A stretch of DNA of 64,000 nucleotides. It comes from Paenisporosarcina quisquiliarum_A. Its GTDB lineage: Bacteria; Bacillota; Bacilli; Bacillales_A; Planococcaceae. Below the pieces are notes generated by a model. It saw only the letters and a program-made list of their open reading frames with translations. It was not told where the DNA came from and did not search any database. A program made the translations under genes and the position numbers. Where the stretch lies: the NCBI RefSeq assembly GCF_043641925.1, contig NZ_JBHZRU010000001.1:124001-188000 (forward strand), written 5' to 3'. Each line of letters starts with the position of its first letter. Within the stretch, counting starts at the first letter, position 1. This document shows, piece after piece, positions 7,487 through 16,954 of this stretch.

Positions 7487-8071
7487 ATGAAACGCTCTAA
7501 ACAAGAACGTCAACAAAAGTTGATTGAGACGATTAAAGCTAATCCATTTATAACGGATGAAGACTTGGCATCCCACTTTACAGTAAGCGTTCAAACGATT
7601 CGTTTAGATCGATTAGAATTATCGATTCCTGAATTACGAGAACGTATTAAACACGTAGCATCCAAATCATTTGAGGATGAAGTTCGTTCTTTGCCGCTTA
7701 ATGAAGTCATTGGTGAAATGGTCGATATTGAATTAGATCAGAGAGCCATTTCGATTTTTGATGTAAAATCGGAGCATGTATTCATGAGAAACAGTATTGC
7801 GCGAGGACATCATCTGTTTGCTCAAGCTAATTCACTAGCGGTAGCAGTTATCAATGATGAACTGGCATTAACAGTAACTTCAACACTTTCATTTGTGAAA
7901 CCAGTTAAGTTAGGTGATCGGGTAATCGCTAAGGCAATTGTCGTAAGTAAAGATGAAGAGAAAAATAGAACATTTGTGGAAGTTACATCTTCTGTCGAAA
8001 ATGAAGTTGTGTTTAGTGGACAGTTCGAAATGTTTCGCACAAATGCACAAAGCAAAGGTGAAATGATATGA
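7487..8071 (+). CDS. fapR: Fatty acid and phospholipid biosynthesis regulator FapR
   Basis: This 194-residue repressor senses malonyl-CoA and controls lipid synthesis genes. The N-terminal DeoR-like helix-turn-helix is visible (ITDEDLASHFTVSVQTIRLD, residues 22-41). The C-terminal half is a hotdog effector domain (FMRNSIARGHHLFAQANSLA through FVKPVKLGDRV). A matching operator lies just upstream. The stop overlaps the start of plsX in an ATGA, so translation is coupled, giving the classic fapR-plsX-fabD-fabG-acpP cluster. Confidence 0.96.
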   Translation: MKRSKQERQQKLIETIKANPFITDEDLASHFTVSVQTIRLDRLELSIPELRERIKHVASKSFEDEVRSLPLNEVIGEMVDIELDQRAISIFDVKSEHVFMRNSIARGHHLFAQANSLAVAVINDELALTVTSTLSFVKPVKLGDRVIAKAIVVSKDEEKNRTFVEVTSSVENEVVFSGQFEMFRTNAQSKGEMI

Positions 8072-9063
8072 AAATCGCAGTAGATGCAATGGGTGGAGAC
8101 CACGCCCCAAAAGAAATTATTGATGGTGTTTACCAAGCTTTAGGACAATTTGAAGATATACATATTCTGATGTATGGTCAGGAGGATTTAGTCAGCCCTT
8201 TATTGAAATCTCATGAGCGTTTAACTTTTATCCATACAACTGAAAAAATAGAATCAGAAGATGAACCTGTTCGAGCTATTCGACGCAAAAAGGATGCATC
8301 AATGGTTCGCATGGCAGAAGCTGTTAAAAGTGGAGAAGCTCATGCATGTGTTTCTGCAGGAAATACAGGTGCATTAATGGCTGCTGGTTTATTTATTGTT
8401 GGCCGAATTGATGGAATTGACCGCCCTGCATTAGCTCCAACATTACCGACAATTGATGGACAAGGGTTCGTCATGATGGACTTAGGAGCTAATTCGGATG
8501 CCAAACCTGAGCATTTGGTGCAGTTTGGGATTATGGGCAGTATTTACGCAACGAAAGTTCGTGGAATTGAATCTCCTCGTGTTGGGTTGCTTAATATTGG
8601 AACAGAAGAAACAAAAGGGAATGAGTTAACGAAAAGTGCTTTTGCCTTACTAAAAAATGCGCCAGTAAACTTTGTTGGAAATGTGGAATCACGAGATTTG
8701 TTACTTGGTGTGGCTGATGTCGTCGTTACTGATGGATTTACAGGGAATATGGTATTAAAAACAATTGAAGGTACAGCTGCAAGCTTCTTTACAATGTTAA
8801 AAGAAGTATTTACTTCTTCTACAAAATCTAAAATTTCTGCACTCCTTGTAAAAGATGATTTGAAAGCGTTAAAAAATAAAATGGATTACACCGAATATGG
8901 TGGTGCTGCTTTATTTGGATTAAAAGCACCTGTCATTAAAGCGCATGGTTCATCTAATGCCAATGCGATTATGAATGCGATTCGTCAAGCGCGCACAATG
9001 GTTGAATTTGACGTGTGTGGAACGATACATGCAACGATTGCTGAGGAGGGGAAACATGTCTAA
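8068..9063 (+). CDS. plsX: Phosphate acyltransferase PlsX
   Basis: This 331-residue enzyme turns acyl-ACP and phosphate into acyl-phosphate, the donor used by PlsY to start phospholipid synthesis. The N-terminal MKIAVDAMGGDHAP and the blocks SAGNTGALMA and DGFTGNMVLKT are characteristic. It is a peripheral membrane protein with no membrane helix. It overlaps fapR by 4 bases and fabD by 8 bases. Confidence 0.96.
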   Translation: MKIAVDAMGGDHAPKEIIDGVYQALGQFEDIHILMYGQEDLVSPLLKSHERLTFIHTTEKIESEDEPVRAIRRKKDASMVRMAEAVKSGEAHACVSAGNTGALMAAGLFIVGRIDGIDRPALAPTLPTIDGQGFVMMDLGANSDAKPEHLVQFGIMGSIYATKVRGIESPRVGLLNIGTEETKGNELTKSAFALLKNAPVNFVGNVESRDLLLGVADVVVTDGFTGNMVLKTIEGTAASFFTMLKEVFTSSTKSKISALLVKDDLKALKNKMDYTEYGGAALFGLKAPVIKAHGSSNANAIMNAIRQARTMVEFDVCGTIHATIAEEGKHV

Positions 9064-10000
9064 AATTGCCTTTTTATTCCCTGGACAAGGTTCACAATCA
9101 GTTGGAATGGGAGCAGAACTTGTCGAGAGTGATAGTGAAAATAAATCATTTTATGAGAAAGCGGATCGTCGATTAGGTTTTGACCTATCAAAACTGATGC
9201 TTGAAGGTCCTATTGAGCAATTAACGTATACCTATCATGCTCAACCGGCGTTATTAACGACAAGTACGATGATTTCTGAGTACTTGAAAAAATCCGGAAT
9301 TCAACCCGATTTTACAGTCGGTCACAGCTTAGGGGAATATTCAGCTTTAGTATCTTCAGGTGTCTTATCGTTTGAAGATGGTGTTCAAATCGTACACGAA
9401 CGCGGGTTGTTTATGAATGAAGCGGTTCCTGCAGGTGAAGGGGCAATGGCGGCTATATTAGGATTAGACGCTCCTTTACTAAAAGAAGTAACAGATCTTG
9501 TTACGAATGAAGGAGATGCGGTTCAACTAGCTAATTTAAATTGTCCGGGACAAATCGTTATTTCCGGGACGAAAGTAGGGGTGGAAAAAGCCTGTGTGAA
9601 AGCGAAAGAAGCGGGTGCGAAACGTGCGATTCCGTTAGAAGTAAGTGGACCTTTCCATTCAGAGCTAATGAGACCAGCAGCGTCTAAGCTTCAAGAGGCT
9701 TTAGCCAAGTTAGATATGAAGGATACGGCAATTCCGGTTATTTCGAATGTTACAGCTCATCCTGTGACGAAATCAGAAGACATGAAACCATTACTTGTTA
9801 GTCAGCTGTATTCACCTGTTCAATTCGAGATGTGTATTCGTACATTATTGGATGAAGGGGTAACGCACTTTGTGGAATGTGGTCCTGGAAAAGTGTTAAG
9901 CGGACTTGTTAAAAAGATCGATCGATCAGCAAACGTATATCCTGTGTATGATCTTCATACAATTGAGAACGTGATAGAAGCTTCAAAGGAGTGGTCATAA
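9056..10000 (+). CDS. fabD: Malonyl-CoA:ACP transacylase FabD
   Basis: This 314-residue enzyme loads malonyl groups from CoA onto acyl carrier protein. The sequence shows FLFPGQGSQSVGMG at the N-terminus and the nucleophile motif GHSLGEYSA with serine 91. The catalytic histidine is in SGPFHSELM. The ATG at 9056 follows GGAGGGG; the longer open frame starting at 8975 only runs inside plsX. The stop TAA shares its last base with the fabG start. Confidence 0.96.
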   Translation: MSKIAFLFPGQGSQSVGMGAELVESDSENKSFYEKADRRLGFDLSKLMLEGPIEQLTYTYHAQPALLTTSTMISEYLKKSGIQPDFTVGHSLGEYSALVSSGVLSFEDGVQIVHERGLFMNEAVPAGEGAMAAILGLDAPLLKEVTDLVTNEGDAVQLANLNCPGQIVISGTKVGVEKACVKAKEAGAKRAIPLEVSGPFHSELMRPAASKLQEALAKLDMKDTAIPVISNVTAHPVTKSEDMKPLLVSQLYSPVQFEMCIRTLLDEGVTHFVECGPGKVLSGLVKKIDRSANVYPVYDLHTIENVIEASKEWS

Positions 10001-10746
10001 TGGGGAAATTGGATGGAAAAGCAGCTCTAGTAACTGGAGCTTCACGTGGAATTGGTGCAGAAATTGCAAAGCAATTGGCAAAAGAAGGCGCTCGTGTAGC
10101 GGTGAATTATAGCGGTAGTCAAAGCAAAGCAGAAGAAGTTGTGAATGAAATCATTGCTGCAGGAGGACAAGCATTTGCTATTCAAGCTAGTGTTAGTGAC
10201 GCAGAGAATGTGACTGATATGGTTAAACAAACAATTGAACAATTCGGATCTGTTGATATCTTAGTTAATAATGCCGGGATTACACGTGATAATCTATTAA
10301 TGCGCATGAAAGAATCCGAATGGGATGATGTTATCGATACGAACTTAAAAGGTGTATTTCTTTGTACAAAAGCGGTGACTCGTCAAATGATGAAACAACG
10401 CGCAGGGAAAATTATTAACATTGCTTCTATAGTTGGTGTTTCAGGTAATGCTGGACAAGCGAATTATGTGGCAGCTAAAGCTGGTGTTATTGGGTTAACG
10501 AAAACGACAGCAAAAGAATTAGCAAGTCGACATATTAATGTCAATGCGATAGCACCAGGTTTTATTACAACTGAAATGACTGATGAATTATCAGATGATG
10601 TAAAGAATCAAATGCTAACGCAAATCCCATTATCTAAACTTGGTAATCCACAGGATGTTGCAAAAGCAGTGGTTTTCCTAGCTTCAGATGATGCAAGTTA
10701 TATTACAGGACAAACATTACATGTTGATGGCGGTATGGTTATGTAA
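10000..10746 (+). CDS. fabG: 3-oxoacyl-ACP reductase FabG
   Basis: This 248-residue short-chain dehydrogenase reduces 3-ketoacyl-ACP with NADPH in fatty acid elongation. It shows the cofactor motif TGASRGIG (12-19), NNAG (90-93), and the catalytic S143, Y156 and K160 in the YVAAK context. It ends in TLHVDGGMVM, the usual tail. The ATG at 10000 overlaps the fabD stop by one base and is preceded by AAAGGAG. An upstream in-frame GTG at 9991 is less likely. Confidence 0.96.
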   Translation: MGKLDGKAALVTGASRGIGAEIAKQLAKEGARVAVNYSGSQSKAEEVVNEIIAAGGQAFAIQASVSDAENVTDMVKQTIEQFGSVDILVNNAGITRDNLLMRMKESEWDDVIDTNLKGVFLCTKAVTRQMMKQRAGKIINIASIVGVSGNAGQANYVAAKAGVIGLTKTTAKELASRHINVNAIAPGFITTEMTDELSDDVKNQMLTQIPLSKLGNPQDVAKAVVFLASDDASYITGQTLHVDGGMVM

Positions 10747-10804
10747 AACCCTCTATGAAGAATGAATGGATTTTTGTATACTATTTTGAGGGGAGGTGAC
10801 TATA

Positions 10805-11041
10805 TTGGCAACAGTAGTTGAGCGTGTAACAAAAGTAATCGTAGATCGTCTTGGTGTAGACGAGAGCGAAGTGAAAATGGAAGCATCTTTCCGTGATGAT
10901 CTTGGTGCAGATTCTCTAGACGTGGTGGAACTTGTTATGGAACTTGAAGATGAGTTCGACATGGAAATCTCGGATGAAGATGCAGAACAAATTAGTACGG
11001 TAGGTAATGCTGTAACGTATATTGAAAGCAAACAAGGGTAA
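10805..11041 (+). CDS. acpP: Acyl carrier protein
   Basis: This 78-residue acidic protein carries the growing acyl chain on a phosphopantetheine arm. The attachment serine is S37 in DDLGADSLDVVEL. TTG at 10805 is chosen because GGGGAGGTG lies at the right distance; the protein then begins MATVVERVTKV. It is 58 bases after fabG. A TATACT box lies in that gap but has no convincing -35. A strong terminator follows, closing the fap operon. Confidence 0.97.
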   Translation: MATVVERVTKVIVDRLGVDESEVKMEASFRDDLGADSLDVVELVMELEDEFDMEISDEDAEQISTVGNAVTYIESKQG

Positions 11042-11058
11042 TTAATTTTTTCCTTGAC

Positions 11059-11112
11059 AGAGACGCATTAGACATTCAAATTGAATGGTCTTCTGCGTCT
11101 CTATTTCTTTTT
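11059..11112 (+). terminator. Terminator of the fapR-acpP operon
   Basis: AGAGACGCA (11059-11067) pairs with TGCGTCTCT (11094-11102), with a second inner stem (GACATTC with GAATGGTC) and a T-rich tail. Confidence 0.9.
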
Positions 11113-11172
11113 GCACAATGAGCTTTAAACAGGTAAACTTAAGCGTAGAACCTAAAGGAAGGCAGATTAGAG

Positions 11173-11940
11173 ATGACTGGTAAACGTAGAGGAATGCCTC
11201 AAAAAAATGGAACTTTTTCAGAAAGTGTCCGACAATCATTTATAAAATTACAAAACGAACTAAATGTTCAATTTAATAACTCAAATCTTCTTTATCAAGC
11301 CTTTACCCATTCATCTTATGTGAATGAGCATCGACGCAAATTTTATACGGATAATGAACGTCTTGAATTTCTAGGAGATGCAGTTCTTGAACTATCAGTA
11401 TCTCAGTACCTTTTTCAAAAGTTCCCTTCTATGAGTGAAGGTGAATTGACTAAACTTCGTGCAGCCATTGTATGCGAACCTTCACTCGTGTTGTTTGCTA
11501 ATGAATTAAAGTTCGGGGTGTACGTTCTTTTAGGAAAAGGGGAGGAGATTACAGGAGGTCGCGAACGTCCAGCTTTACTTGCGGATGTGTTTGAATCCTT
11601 TATTGGAGCCCTCTATTTAGATCAAGGCTTAGAACCGGTCGTAACATTCCTTGAACAAGTCGTTTTTCCAAAAGTTGAAATCGGTGCTTTTTCGCATGTG
11701 ATGGATTATAAGAGCCAGCTACAAGAAATGGTTCAGCAATCAAATAATGGTTCATTAGTTTACGAGATTGTAGAAGAAAAAGGTCCAGCTCATAACCGGA
11801 CTTTTGTTTCAGTTGTTAAACTAGGTGCTGAAGAACTCGGCTTAGGTAAAGGGAAATCAAAAAAAGAAGCGGAACAAAAAGCAGCGCAAGTTGCCATTAC
11901 ACATATTAAAGAACAAGCTTCTAGCAGGCAGGAGGGCTGA
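11173..11940 (+). CDS. rnc: Ribonuclease III
   Basis: This 255-residue double-strand-specific endoribonuclease processes rRNA and other structured RNAs. The signature NERLEFLGDAVLEL (61-74, catalytic E65 and D69) and a second acidic site in ADVFESFIGALYLD are present. The C-terminal dsRNA-binding domain starts near residue 180 and ends KGKSKKEAEQKAAQVAI. AAAGGAAGG lies 10 bases before the ATG. It is followed by smc after two bases, the conserved rnc-smc-ftsY order. Confidence 0.96.
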   Translation: MTGKRRGMPQKNGTFSESVRQSFIKLQNELNVQFNNSNLLYQAFTHSSYVNEHRRKFYTDNERLEFLGDAVLELSVSQYLFQKFPSMSEGELTKLRAAIVCEPSLVLFANELKFGVYVLLGKGEEITGGRERPALLADVFESFIGALYLDQGLEPVVTFLEQVVFPKVEIGAFSHVMDYKSQLQEMVQQSNNGSLVYEIVEEKGPAHNRTFVSVVKLGAEELGLGKGKSKKEAEQKAAQVAITHIKEQASSRQEG

Positions 11941-11942
11941 AT

Positions 11943-14900
11943 TTGTTCTTAAAAAGACTTGAAGTAGTAGGATTTAAATCTTTTGCGGATCGAATTGGAA
12001 TTGATTTCGTCCCTGGGGTTACAGCAGTGGTTGGACCCAATGGGAGTGGAAAAAGTAATGTGACAGATGCGATTCGATGGGTGCTTGGTGAACAGTCAGC
12101 TAAATCGTTACGTGGTGCCAAAATGGAGGATGTTATTTTCGCAGGAAGTGACTCGCGAAAACCTCTTAATTTTGCTGAAGTTACATTGATTTTAGATAAT
12201 GCAGATCAACGCTTACCTCTTGATTACGCAGAAGTAAGTGTAACGCGACGAGTATTTCGTTCAGGAGATAGTGAGTATTTATTAAATAAACAATCATGTC
12301 GTTTAAAAGATATTAATGATTTATTTATGGATTCTGGTTTAGGAAAAGAAGCTTTTTCAATCATTTCTCAAGGTAGAGTTGATGAGATACTAAATAGCCG
12401 ACCAGAAGATCGACGCTCCATTTTTGAAGAAGCAGCTGGTGTTTTAAAGTACAAGCTTCGTAAGAAAAAAGCGGAACACAAACTCTTTGAAACTGACGAT
12501 AACTTACATCGCGTTTTAGATATTTTACATGAATTAGATGATCGGATGGAGCCACTTCAAATGCAATCATCCGCTGCATCTGATTATTTACGTATGTCTG
12601 AAGAGCTTAAAGATATTGAACTTGGTGTTATTGCATTCGATTTAAAACGCATTGAAACGCAACTAATTGAGCTGACGAAACAAGTAAGTGAGCAAAGTGC
12701 TAACGAATCTACGCTTGATGGATTAATTGATGAAACGGAATCCCAGCTGATTCAGTCAAGACAATTGTTATCTGAGCAAGATACGATCATCGATGGGGCA
12801 CAAGAGCAATTAGTTGAGGCTAGTGCAGAGCTGGAACGTTGGGATGGGAGAAAACAATTACTCGCAGAGAAACGGCAGAACACTGACCAGCAAATTGAAA
12901 AACTTCAGCAAAGCATTCGCGATTTTGATGAAGAAAAAAGTGAACTAGAAAATGAATATGAGCAAAAGCTTCAAAGTGCAAAACATAGACAACAAGAATT
13001 ACATCAAAAGAAATTAGAGTTAAAACAATTAGACCATCTTCTCAAACAGTCTTCCGCTGAAATTGAAAGTGAAATGGAAGAATGGAAAACAACGTATATT
13101 GAAAGATTAAACGAAGAAGCCACTGTGAAGAATGAGCTAAAGCATTTAGATCAACAGGTTGTCCAACAAATGGAACAAACGGAGAAAATGAAGGGTGAAA
13201 ACTCTTTAATTTCTGAGGAATTACATGTTGTGGATTCTAACCGATCGAATGTCTCAAACGCATTAGCTGTTGTATCAAAACAATTGCAAGAAAAAGTTGA
13301 ACTTTTTAAGAGTGAACAAGAGGTTTATTCGAAAGAAAAAGATCAATTGGAGTCTAAGCAATCACTCCTTTATCAAGCCTATCAACATCAACAACAGCTG
13401 AAAGCTAGAAAAGAGTCTCTAGAAGCGCTAGAAGCTGATTTTTCAGGTTTTTATCAAGGTGTTAAGGAAATATTGGTGGCACGTGAAAAAGGGCACTTAA
13501 AAGGCATTAGCGGCGCTGTAGCGGAACTAATCCAAGTTAAACCTGAATATGCCAAAGCGCTTGAAACGGCACTTGGAGCTTCCATGCAACACATTGTAAC
13601 GGAAACCGATGACGATGCGAGAAAAGCGATTTCATTTTTAAAAGATAAAAAGGTGGGACGTGCGACGTTTTTACCTAAATCGGTTATGAAATCTCGCAAA
13701 CTTTCATATGACTCGCTACAGACCATTTCAAGTCATCCTGCATTTTTAGATACAGCAGATCAATTGGTTTCTTTTGATGAACAAAATCGTCGAATCGTAG
13801 AGAATCTTCTAGGTAATGTTGTCATCGCGAAGGATTTACAAGGGGCTTCTCAAATCGCGAAAACGGCTCAGTACCGATTCCGTGTTGTAACTTTAGATGG
13901 TGATATCGTAAATGCTGGTGGTTCATTAACTGGTGGTTTTTCTAAACAGCAATCTTCCGTTTTTTCAAGAAAAGCTGAATTAGATGAGCTATCTACAAAA
14001 CTTACTGTGATGAACGAAACAATTTACCAAGCAGAAAGTTCGATATCTCAGTTAAAAAATACGGTTGATTCACGATCGAAAGAATTAGAAATAAGACGTG
14101 TTGAAGGTGAAGAAATTCGTGCGAAAGAGTTAGAGTTGAGTTCTGAATTACGTGAGTTAGAATCAACCTATAAACGTTTGAAAGAACGTGAATATATTTT
14201 CCGTTCGGAAAATGAACATGTTTCAGGACGAAAAGATGAACTGGCTCAAAAACAAGAACTCGCACAAAAACGATTAATCGAGTTAAAGAAAGAATTGACT
14301 GATATAAATGAAACCATTGATCGTTTAACATCAATGAAATTCCAAAGTCAAAATGAGCGAGATCGTCTAACTGAACAATCTGCTGAACTACGTTCTCAAA
14401 TTGCCGTGTTGTCGGAACAAGTGGCGACAGCAGAAAATTCCGTATCGGAACTTAAGCTTAAAATAGAAAAAGTAACGGCTAAAAAAGATCAAGCTGCTAA
14501 AGAAATGGACTGGTATCAATCAGGTAATATGGAGATTGGTCCATCTAAAGAAGAAATTCTTACACAACTGGCAAGTTGGCAAGAGAAGAAACTTTCCTTA
14601 CAACAAATCGTCAGTGATGGCAGAGAAAAAAGGTTAGCTATTAACCAAAGTGTTCAGCAATTCGAACTTCAATTGAAGAAGCATCAACATCTTCATAAAC
14701 AAGCACTTGATGCATTAAGAGCGGCGGAAGTGCGAGTGAATCGATTAGACGTGGAACAATCTTCTCTCTTAACTCATTTGGAAGAGCAATATCAACTAAC
14801 TTCTGATGAAATCGATTACCCAGATACGGAAACGTTTAACGAAGAAGTATCGAGGAAAAAAGTGAAACTGTTGAAACAGTCGATTGATGAATTAGGTCCA

Positions 14901-15527
14901 GTCAATATTGGATCTATTGAAGAATATGAGCGTGTTCTAGAACGTCACACATTCTTGACTGAGCAAAGACAGGATTTATTAGAAGCAAAAGAAACGCTTC
15001 ATGAAGCCATTAAGGAAATGGATGAAGAAATGACGATTCGCTTCAGTGAAACGTTTTACGCGATTCGAACTCAATTTGTTAAAGTATTCAGGGAGTTATT
15101 TGGTGGCGGTCAAGCTGATTTAGTCTTAACGAATCCTGAGTCGCTTTTAGAAACAGGAATTGATATTATTGCTCAACCTCCAGGGAAGAAATTACAAAAT
15201 CTTAGTTTGCTTTCAGGTGGAGAACGAGCACTTACGGCAATTGCTTTATTATTTGCGATTTTAAACATTCGCCCTGTACCATTCTGTATTCTAGATGAAG
15301 TAGAAGCTGCATTAGATGAATCAAATGTGGTACGTTACAGTCAGTATTTAAAGAAATTTAGTCATGAGACACAATTTATCGTTATTACGCACCGCAAAGG
15401 AACAATGGAAGGTGCGGATGTTCTTTATGGAATTACGATGCAAGAATCGGGGATTTCAAAATTAGTGTCGGTTAAACTTCAAGAAGAACAAAAGACACTT
15501 GTTGCACAAGGGAGCGAGCGAGCATGA
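11943..15527 (+). CDS. smc: Chromosome partition protein SMC
   Basis: This 1194-residue condensin ATPase organises the chromosome with ScpA and ScpB. The N-terminal half-ATPase has GPNGSGKS (31-38). Two long coiled-coil arms flank the hinge (about 510-680, with GVKEILVAREKGHLKGISGA and SLTGGFS). The C-terminal half-ATPase has the signature NLSLLSGGERAL and Walker B FCILDEVEAALDE. The start is TTG, two bases after the rnc stop. It overlaps ftsY by 4 bases. The length is normal. Confidence 0.97.
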   Translation: MFLKRLEVVGFKSFADRIGIDFVPGVTAVVGPNGSGKSNVTDAIRWVLGEQSAKSLRGAKMEDVIFAGSDSRKPLNFAEVTLILDNADQRLPLDYAEVSVTRRVFRSGDSEYLLNKQSCRLKDINDLFMDSGLGKEAFSIISQGRVDEILNSRPEDRRSIFEEAAGVLKYKLRKKKAEHKLFETDDNLHRVLDILHELDDRMEPLQMQSSAASDYLRMSEELKDIELGVIAFDLKRIETQLIELTKQVSEQSANESTLDGLIDETESQLIQSRQLLSEQDTIIDGAQEQLVEASAELERWDGRKQLLAEKRQNTDQQIEKLQQSIRDFDEEKSELENEYEQKLQSAKHRQQELHQKKLELKQLDHLLKQSSAEIESEMEEWKTTYIERLNEEATVKNELKHLDQQVVQQMEQTEKMKGENSLISEELHVVDSNRSNVSNALAVVSKQLQEKVELFKSEQEVYSKEKDQLESKQSLLYQAYQHQQQLKARKESLEALEADFSGFYQGVKEILVAREKGHLKGISGAVAELIQVKPEYAKALETALGASMQHIVTETDDDARKAISFLKDKKVGRATFLPKSVMKSRKLSYDSLQTISSHPAFLDTADQLVSFDEQNRRIVENLLGNVVIAKDLQGASQIAKTAQYRFRVVTLDGDIVNAGGSLTGGFSKQQSSVFSRKAELDELSTKLTVMNETIYQAESSISQLKNTVDSRSKELEIRRVEGEEIRAKELELSSELRELESTYKRLKEREYIFRSENEHVSGRKDELAQKQELAQKRLIELKKELTDINETIDRLTSMKFQSQNERDRLTEQSAELRSQIAVLSEQVATAENSVSELKLKIEKVTAKKDQAAKEMDWYQSGNMEIGPSKEEILTQLASWQEKKLSLQQIVSDGREKRLAINQSVQQFELQLKKHQHLHKQALDALRAAEVRVNRLDVEQSSLLTHLEEQYQLTSDEIDYPDTETFNEEVSRKKVKLLKQSIDELGPVNIGSIEEYERVLERHTFLTEQRQDLLEAKETLHEAIKEMDEEMTIRFSETFYAIRTQFVKVFRELFGGGQADLVLTNPESLLETGIDIIAQPPGKKLQNLSLLSGGERALTAIALLFAILNIRPVPFCILDEVEAALDESNVVRYSQYLKKFSHETQFIVITHRKGTMEGADVLYGITMQESGISKLVSVKLQEEQKTLVAQGSERA

Positions 15528-16534
15528 GTTTTTTTAAGAAAATGAAAGAAAAGTTAACGGGTACACCTGAAGAAACAGTAACGGTATCGGGGAAATTTAA
15601 AGATGGTCTTGCCAAAACACGCAATCAATTCACTTCTAAAGTGAATGATCTCGTTGCGAAATATCGTAAAGTAGATGAAGATTTTTTCGAAGAGCTTGAA
15701 GAGATTTTATTACAAGCAGATGTTGGTTTTGAAACTGTTATGGAACTTATGGATGCACTTCGCTTTGAAGTGCAGCGTAAGAACATGAAAGATACAGCGG
15801 GAATTCAATCGGTGATTTCAGAAAAACTGGTAGAAATTTATGAGTCTGGTGAAGAATCTTCAAATGAGTTAAATATGCAAGTCGATGGTTTAACTGTTAT
15901 CTTGTTTGTTGGTGTAAATGGAGTGGGTAAGACTACGACAATTGGTAAATTGGCCAATCGTCTGAAATCTGAAGGGAAATCTGTTTTGCTAGCAGCTGGA
16001 GATACTTTTAGAGCTGGTGCAATTGAACAACTCCAAGTGTGGGGTGACCGAGTGGGTGTTGAAGTGATCAAACAGTCTGAAGGGTCAGATCCTGCAGCGG
16101 TAATGTATGACGCTGTTCGCGCAGCTAAGAGCCGAGGTGTGGATGTCCTTATTTGCGATACAGCCGGTCGATTACAAAATAAAGTGAACTTAATGAATGA
16201 GTTAGAAAAAGTGCATCGTGTGATTTCGCGAGAAATTCCTAATGCCCCTCATGAAGTGTTACTTGCTTTAGATGCAACGACGGGACAAAACGCATTAATT
16301 CAAGCTCAGACGTTTAAAGAAGCGACGAATGTTACGGGTATTGTTTTAACAAAACTAGACGGTACAGCGAAAGGCGGTATTGTTTTAGCCATTCGAAATA
16401 AACTCCATATTCCGGTGAAATTTGTTGGATTAGGTGAGAAGATGGATGACTTACAGCCTTTTGATACAGAGAAATATGTATATGGTCTTTTCGCTGAAGG
16501 ATTAGAGAAAGAAGAGTCCGCTCAAAAATACTAG
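15524..16534 (+). CDS. ftsY: Signal recognition particle receptor FtsY
   Basis: This 336-residue SRP GTPase receives ribosome-SRP complexes at the membrane. The charged N-terminal A region is short, as usual for Bacillus. The NG domain holds GVNGVGKTTTIGKLA (about 130), DTAGRLQNK (about 212), TKLDGTAKGG and GLGEKMDDL. It overlaps the smc stop in an ATGA. A promoter follows directly for ylxM-ffh, its partner. Confidence 0.96.
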   Translation: MSFFKKMKEKLTGTPEETVTVSGKFKDGLAKTRNQFTSKVNDLVAKYRKVDEDFFEELEEILLQADVGFETVMELMDALRFEVQRKNMKDTAGIQSVISEKLVEIYESGEESSNELNMQVDGLTVILFVGVNGVGKTTTIGKLANRLKSEGKSVLLAAGDTFRAGAIEQLQVWGDRVGVEVIKQSEGSDPAAVMYDAVRAAKSRGVDVLICDTAGRLQNKVNLMNELEKVHRVISREIPNAPHEVLLALDATTGQNALIQAQTFKEATNVTGIVLTKLDGTAKGGIVLAIRNKLHIPVKFVGLGEKMDDLQPFDTEKYVYGLFAEGLEKEESAQKY

Positions 16535-16548
16535 ACAAGTAAAAATAC

Positions 16549-16577
16549 TTGACACTGAATTGCGAGCTCGGTATGAT
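16549..16577 (+). promoter_or_regulatory. Strong sigma-A promoter of ylxM-ffh
   Basis: TTGACA (16549-16554) and TATGAT (16572-16577) are exactly 17 bases apart, close to the ideal consensus. A small perfect inverted repeat, CAAGTA and TACTTG around four A, overlaps the -35 box and may be a weak hairpin or an operator. Confidence 0.85.
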
Positions 16578-16606
16578 AATTAAAACAGATGAAGGCGGAG
16601 ATCATG

Positions 16607-16942
16607 ATGCTTTTAGAAAAAACAACACGCATGAACTTTCTCTTCGACTTTTACCAATCTCTACTTACAGAGAAACAACGCAGTTATATGCATTTATATT
16701 ATTTAGACGATCATTCATTAGGTGAAATTGCGGATGAATACGAAATCTCTAGACAAGCAGTTTATGATAATATTCGACGTACTGAAGCAATGCTCGAAGA
16801 ATATGAAGATAAACTAGAGTTATTTGGAAAGTTTCAACAACGACAAATGGTTATTGAACAATTAACGCTTGCTATGGAGCGAGATGAGATTGAAAAAAAT
16901 GTTGTCATGGGACTTGTCAATCAACTAAAAGAATGGGATTAG
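16607..16942 (+). CDS. ylxM: SRP-associated DNA-binding-like protein YlxM
   Basis: This protein of 111 residues (from this start) is the UPF0122 family member almost always found before ffh in Bacillota. It contains a sigma-like helix-turn-helix (HSLGEIADEYEISRQAVYDN). In streptococci the homologue binds the SRP RNA and FtsH-Ffh components; a role here is inferred. ATG codons at 16589, 16604 and 16607 are in frame. I took 16607 because AAGGCGG (16592-16598) is 8 bases before it and the protein then starts MLLEKTTRMN, like B. subtilis MSLEKTTRMN. Confidence 0.92.
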   Translation: MLLEKTTRMNFLFDFYQSLLTEKQRSYMHLYYLDDHSLGEIADEYEISRQAVYDNIRRTEAMLEEYEDKLELFGKFQQRQMVIEQLTLAMERDEIEKNVVMGLVNQLKEWD

Positions 16943-16954
16943 GAGGCGGCGTGC

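Noticed and set aside
10777..10782. TATACT as a promoter of acpP
   Set aside because: There is no acceptable -35 and the start of transcription would fall on the ribosome site.
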